A stretch of 7,522 nt of DNA from Desulfuromonadaceae bacterium (lineage in GTDB: Bacteria; Desulfobacterota; Desulfuromonadia; Desulfuromonadales; Syntrophotaleaceae), in contig JAIOSZ010000235.1 in the NCBI GenBank assembly GCA_021107335.1, positions 1 through 7,522 of the forward strand, read 5' to 3'. Below the pieces are notes generated by a model. That model was not told where the DNA came from. It did no database searches and worked only from the letters and a program-made list of their open reading frames with translations. The translations under genes were made by a program, and so were the position numbers. Numbering within the stretch: the first letter of the stretch is position 1; every line of letters begins with the position of its first letter. Below are positions 7,084-7,522 of this stretch, piece after piece.

Positions 7084-7116
7084 GGAAAAGAGCCTCAACA
7101 GAAAGGAACTTCAGCT

Positions 7117-7350
7117 ATGACGACTAAAATGATCAGCCAGGAACGCCTGGCGGCCTTGGAGCATTTGGAGGAGGTGTCCCGTGCCATTGAACGGCGCCTG
7201 TCCGGCCCCTATCATTACCCCGGCTATCACGACGATATCGATATGTGGTTCCGCAAATTCAAGGCGGCGGTTCATGTACTCGACCGTATTGAAGGCCGAG
7301 AGATTCCGATTGGCCATCTGCATGCCTGGCAGGAGATGCCTCCAGCCTGA
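7117..7350 (+). CDS. Uncharacterised 77-aa protein
   Basis: I do not recognise this family. Support for it being a gene: an ATG with GAAAGGA 9-10 nt upstream, a perfect TATAAT 34 nt before the start, and a strong terminator 30 bp after the stop. The first 30 residues look like a charged amphipathic helix (ERLAALEHLEEVSRAIERRL). Then come an aromatic/His-rich turn (PYHYPGYHDD), a second helix (IDMWFRKFKAAVHVLDRIEGR) and a short tail (IGHLHAWQEMPPA). There is no signal peptide, membrane segment or Cys, so it is probably a small soluble cytoplasmic helical protein. It is a single-gene transcription unit divergent from the MoaD-like gene. Function is unknown. Confidence 0.75.
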   Translation: MTTKMISQERLAALEHLEEVSRAIERRLSGPYHYPGYHDDIDMWFRKFKAAVHVLDRIEGREIPIGHLHAWQEMPPA

Positions 7351-7381
7351 ACGGGCCTGCCCACAAAAAAGTCGGCCCCCA

Positions 7382-7426
7382 AATAGAAACAAGCCCCGCA
7401 TTGGCAATGCGGGGCTTGTTTCTATT
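7382..7426. terminator. Bidirectional terminator, 22-bp perfect palindrome
   Basis: Arms 7382-7403 and 7405-7426 are perfectly complementary over 22 bp around a single central base (7404). The core is GCCCCGCATTG, flanked by an AATAGAAACAA arm whose complement TTGTTTCTATT supplies the U-rich tail in both directions. It lies between two convergent genes (stops at 7350 and 7473), as expected for a shared terminator. The practical loop is probably 3-5 nt. Confidence 0.88.
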
Positions 7427-7472
7427 GAATGGAATGACGGTATGTAAAGCAAGCGCCTTTCGGCCAAAAATG

Positions 7473-7522
7473 TTATTCCTGCTCGGCTCGGTCAAAGGCG
7501 GCCTGAGCCCCGCGATAGTCCC
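7473..7522 (-). CDS. C-terminal end of a gene entering from the right edge
   Basis: Reading in from the right edge on the minus strand, one frame gives DYRGAQAAFDRAEQE and then TAA at 7473-7475. The pattern resembles the second helix of a tetratricopeptide repeat (A-x-x-x-F-x-x-A), but 15 residues are too few to name a family. The convergent position behind the bidirectional terminator supports a real gene end. A second minus-strand frame is also open here but has unlikely composition and runs into the terminator. Confidence 0.45.
   Translation of the reverse strand, partial: DYRGAQAAFDRAEQE

Noticed and set aside
6881..7116. tRNA or other structured RNA between the MoaD-like gene and the 77-aa gene
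   Set aside because: No cloverleaf, CCA end or long hairpin was seen. The stretch is explained by two divergent promoters.
7111..7467. Minus-strand 118-aa open frame antisense to the 77-aa gene
   Set aside because: It runs through the bidirectional terminator palindrome, lacks start signals and overlaps the better-supported plus-strand gene.

Overview
This window looks like chromosomal DNA from a Gram-negative bacterium, most likely a deltaproteobacterium of the Desulfuromonas/Pelobacter/Geobacter type. That placement is inference. It rests on a hybrid sensor kinase with an ABC-substrate-binding-like periplasmic domain, which is common in that group, and on the overall protein sequence character. 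No rRNA, tRNA, transposase or CRISPR array was found.

Layout from left to right. Positions 1-151 hold two intrinsic terminators reading leftwards. A minus-strand CspA-family cold-shock gene (152-352) follows, then a leader and terminator region (353-532). Next is a large minus-strand membrane sensor histidine kinase (533-3784). Its ATPase domain is broken by an apparent one-base deletion at 810/811. Restoring the base gives a normal C-terminus ending at 600. A 330-bp divergent intergenic region (3785-4114) separates the kinase from a plus-strand pair: an ArsJ-associated glyceraldehyde-3-phosphate dehydrogenase (4115-5149) and the MFS permease ArsJ (5251-6507). An imperfect terminator (6548-6581) lies between arsJ and a convergent minus-strand MoaD/ThiS-like gene (6656-6880). 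A divergent plus-strand gene for an unrecognised 77-aa protein follows (7117-7350). Then come a very long perfect-palindrome terminator (7382-7426) and the last codons of a minus-strand gene that enters from the right edge (7473-7522).

Functional core: the GAPDH-ArsJ pair is the known arsenate detoxification route. GAPDH uses arsenate in place of phosphate to make 1-arseno-3-phosphoglycerate, and ArsJ exports it. No arsR, arsC, acr3 or other ars gene lies in this window. Any regulation visible here would have to act through the divergent promoter region, a leader hairpin, and a strikingly structured 101-nt spacer between the two genes. That spacer ends on the arsJ ribosome-binding site and is the most novel-looking feature in the window. 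The other genes are housekeeping or unassigned, and no functional link between them and the arsenic pair can be shown from sequence alone.
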